Shown piece after piece: positions 49,643 to 51,546 of a stretch of DNA of 51,546 nucleotides. The translations under genes and the position numbers were made by a program. How positions within the stretch are numbered: the stretch's first letter is position 1; every line of letters begins with the position of its first letter. The stretch is from contig JBCBKL010000024.1 in NCBI GenBank assembly GCA_038521825.1, positions 1-51,546 of the forward strand. Reading direction: 5' to 3'. This DNA is from JBCBKL01 sp038521825 (GTDB lineage: Bacteria > Pseudomonadota > Alphaproteobacteria > Rhodobacterales > Rhodobacteraceae). A model generated the notes under the pieces. It made no database searches. It worked only from the letters and a program-made list of their open reading frames with translations, and had not been told where the DNA came from.

Positions 49643-51546
49643 ATGAGCAATTTACAATTCGGTGAGGGCTGCCATCTGCATCTGATCGATGGCTCAGCTT
49701 TCATCTTCCGCGCCTACCACGCCTTGCCCCCATTAACCCGCAAGTCAGACGGGTTGCCGATCGGCGCGGTGTCAGGCTTTTGCAACATGCTGCAGAAGTA
49801 TGTCGAGGGGAATCATGGCCCCGACGCGCCCACCCATATCGCGGTCATCTTCGACAAAGGATCGCACACGTTTCGCAATGACATGTACGATCGGTACAAG
49901 GCCAACCGAGAGGCCATGCCCGAAGACCTGCGACCGCAGATCCCCCTGACCCGACGTGCAACCGAAGCCTTCAACATCGCATGCAAAGAAATGGAGGGAT
50001 ACGAGGCCGATGACATCATTGCGACGCTGTCCTGCCAGGCGCGCGACGCTGGCGGTCGAGTGACGATCATCAGCTCTGACAAGGATCTGATGCAGCTGGT
50101 CGGTGGCGGGGTCGAAATGCTGGATGCAATGAAGAATGCCCGCATCGACCGGGACGGCGTCCATGAGAAATTCGGCGTCTATCCCGACCGGGTGGTCGAT
50201 GTTCAGGCTTTGGCCGGCGATAGTGTGGATAACGTTCCCGGTGCGCCAGGGATCGGGATCAAAACCGCCGCGCTGTTGATTAACGAATACGGGGATCTCG
50301 ATCAGCTTTTGGCGAGGGCGGAAGAAATCAAGCAACCAAAGCGCCGCCAAACGCTCATCGATCATGCAGATCAGATCCGGCTCAGCCGTGATCTTGTCAC
50401 GCTGGACTGCGAAACGCCGTTGGAATTCACGCTTGATGATCTCGAGGTGCGCGATCCCGAGCCTGATACGCTGATGGCGTTCCTAGCCGAGATGGAGTTT
50501 CGAACACTCAGCAAGCGGATCGCAGATGCACTTGGCGTCGAAGCGCCGACGATCCCGGACGCCCCGGCCAAGACCACCGAAGCCGCACCGGAAGCGCCGT
50601 CTTTCGACAAAGCGGTCTATGAGAAAGTTGGCGATGCCGCCGGTCTGCAGGCATGGATCGATCGGATTTACGAACGCGGATATGTCGCCGTCGACACCGA
50701 AACAACCAGTTTAAACGAAATGCAGGCGCGTCTGGTGGGCATATCGCTCGCCGTCGAACCCGGTCAGGCCTGCTATATTCCGGTCGGTCACAAGGCGGCG
50801 GGTGGTGACGATCTGTTCGGTTCGGACGATCTGGCTGAAGGGCAGATGCCGATGGCCGAGGCTCTGGATCTGCTTAAGTCGGTTCTGGAAGACGACAGCA
50901 TCCTGAAGATCGGCCAGAACATGAAATACGACGTCAAGATCTTTGCTTCACTCGGCATCGATGTCGCCCCGGTCGATGATACGATGCTGCTGTCATATGC
51001 GATGCATGGTGGTTTGCACGGGCATGGGATGGATACGCTGAGCGAGCGGTATCTTGGCCATACGCCGATACCGATCAAACCTCTGTTGGGATCGGGGAAA
51101 TCGGCCCGCACCTTTGACCGCGTGCCGATCGAAGACGGGGTGCGCTATGCTGCCGAAGACGCAGATATCACGCTGCGCCTCTGGCAGCTCTTCAAGATGC
51201 AATTGCATCGCGCGCAAGTCACGCGAGTCTATGAGCGGCTGGAACGGCCAATGATATCGGTACTATCTCGTATGGAGCGATCCGGGATCAAGGTTGACCG
51301 TGATACCCTGAGCCGAATGTCCAATGCGTTTGCTCAGAAGATGGCGGGCCTCGAAGATGAGATTCACGAACTTGCGGGCCGCAAATTCAATGTTGGCTCG
51401 CCGAAGCAACTCGGTGAAATCCTCTTTGACGAAATGGGCATTGAGGGCGGAAAGAAAGGAAAAACAGGCGCTTATGCAACTGGTGCCGATGTTCTTGAGG
51501 ATCTTGCGACCGAACACGACCTGCCCGCGCGGGTTCTTGATTGGCG
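49643..51546 (+). CDS. polA: DNA polymerase I (3' truncated by window edge)
   Basis: The first 634 codons of PolA. The 5'-3' flap nuclease covers about residues 8-290 (LIDGSAFIFRAYHALPPL, EGYEADDIIATL, SSDKDLMQL, GDSVDNVPGAPGIGIKTAA). The 3'-5' exonuclease covers about 330-520 with its three motifs intact: VAVDTETTSL, IGQNMKYDVKIF and YAAEDADITL, so proofreading should be active. The polymerase domain begins with RLERPMISVLSRMERSGI, and the remainder lies outside the window. It fills gaps during repair and Okazaki maturation. The start ATG at 49643 gives the usual N-terminus. Confidence 0.97.
   Translation, partial: MSNLQFGEGCHLHLIDGSAFIFRAYHALPPLTRKSDGLPIGAVSGFCNMLQKYVEGNHGPDAPTHIAVIFDKGSHTFRNDMYDRYKANREAMPEDLRPQIPLTRRATEAFNIACKEMEGYEADDIIATLSCQARDAGGRVTIISSDKDLMQLVGGGVEMLDAMKNARIDRDGVHEKFGVYPDRVVDVQALAGDSVDNVPGAPGIGIKTAALLINEYGDLDQLLARAEEIKQPKRRQTLIDHADQIRLSRDLVTLDCETPLEFTLDDLEVRDPEPDTLMAFLAEMEFRTLSKRIADALGVEAPTIPDAPAKTTEAAPEAPSFDKAVYEKVGDAAGLQAWIDRIYERGYVAVDTETTSLNEMQARLVGISLAVEPGQACYIPVGHKAAGGDDLFGSDDLAEGQMPMAEALDLLKSVLEDDSILKIGQNMKYDVKIFASLGIDVAPVDDTMLLSYAMHGGLHGHGMDTLSERYLGHTPIPIKPLLGSGKSARTFDRVPIEDGVRYAAEDADITLRLWQLFKMQLHRAQVTRVYERLERPMISVLSRMERSGIKVDRDTLSRMSNAFAQKMAGLEDEIHELAGRKFNVGSPKQLGEILFDEMGIEGGKKGKTGAYATGADVLEDLATEHDLPARVLDW

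Noticed and set aside
1..51546. CRISPR arrays, tRNA genes, insertion sequences, prophage or integration sites
   Set aside because: No regularly spaced repeats, no cloverleaf-like sequence, and no transposase or integrase reading frame was found on either strand.

Overview
The window reads as chromosome of an alphaproteobacterium, most likely Rhodobacteraceae (Roseobacter-like). Grounds are the gene complement (PuuD-type urate oxidation, GlcDEF, SitABCD-type metal importer with an extended permease, PuuE-UraD fusion, DUF1523/DUF6638-like proteins, MutL carrying its own endonuclease motif), frequent ATGA and TGATG overlaps, and Tat-type leaders. No 16S rRNA or other taxonomic marker is present, so this is inference. 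No tRNA, rRNA, CRISPR, phage or insertion sequence was seen. Genes are packed tightly; no gap reaches 300 bases.

Layout. 2-6335 (+): end of a CocE/NonD-type hydrolase and a complete dipeptide-type ABC importer. 6336-9672 (-): deoC with a double-length aldehyde dehydrogenase (deoxynucleoside use). 9823-13681 (+): Mn/Zn/Fe-type ABC importer whose first permease has a C-terminal soluble extension; a Fur-like box overlaps its likely promoter. 13678-20913: urate catabolism (uraH; puuE-uraD fusion; ureidoglycine aminohydrolase; allA; purine permease; class III aminotransferase; puuD). Two RNA hairpins here pair with Shine-Dalgarno sequences, one in the leader of the purine permease. 20965-24017 (+): mutL and rmuC. 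24014-31046 (-): eight tightly coupled genes of unknown function (coiled-coil protein, three small membrane proteins, a 372-residue protein, an AAA+ ATPase, a DUF6638-like protein, DUF1523), preceded by a palindrome; this is the best candidate for an undescribed system. 31177-34495: alpha/beta hydrolase, and divergently gabD plus a PLP dehydratase. 34580-36751: exported phytase-like protein behind a Pho-box-like repeat. 36868-41222: MOSC protein, nadD, dacB, DUF4864, DUF1330 and a LysR regulator. 41301-41898 (-): hsp20 with an RpoH-like promoter and a ROSE-type RNA thermometer. 41894-43515 (-): two tandem trypsin-like proteases. 43610-47816 (-): glcD, glcE, a small membrane protein and glcF, with palindromes upstream of glcD. 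47943-51546: small exported proteins, DUF1203, a zinc-finger protein, and the first two thirds of polA.

Working together: PuuD, UraH, UraD, PuuE, ureidoglycine aminohydrolase and AllA would carry urate to glyoxylate with only the allantoate hydrolysis step missing from the window; the GlcDEF complex also produces glyoxylate. The ABC importers, deoC and gabD modules suggest a scavenger of peptides, nucleosides and amines. All calls rest on reading motifs by eye; no database search was run.
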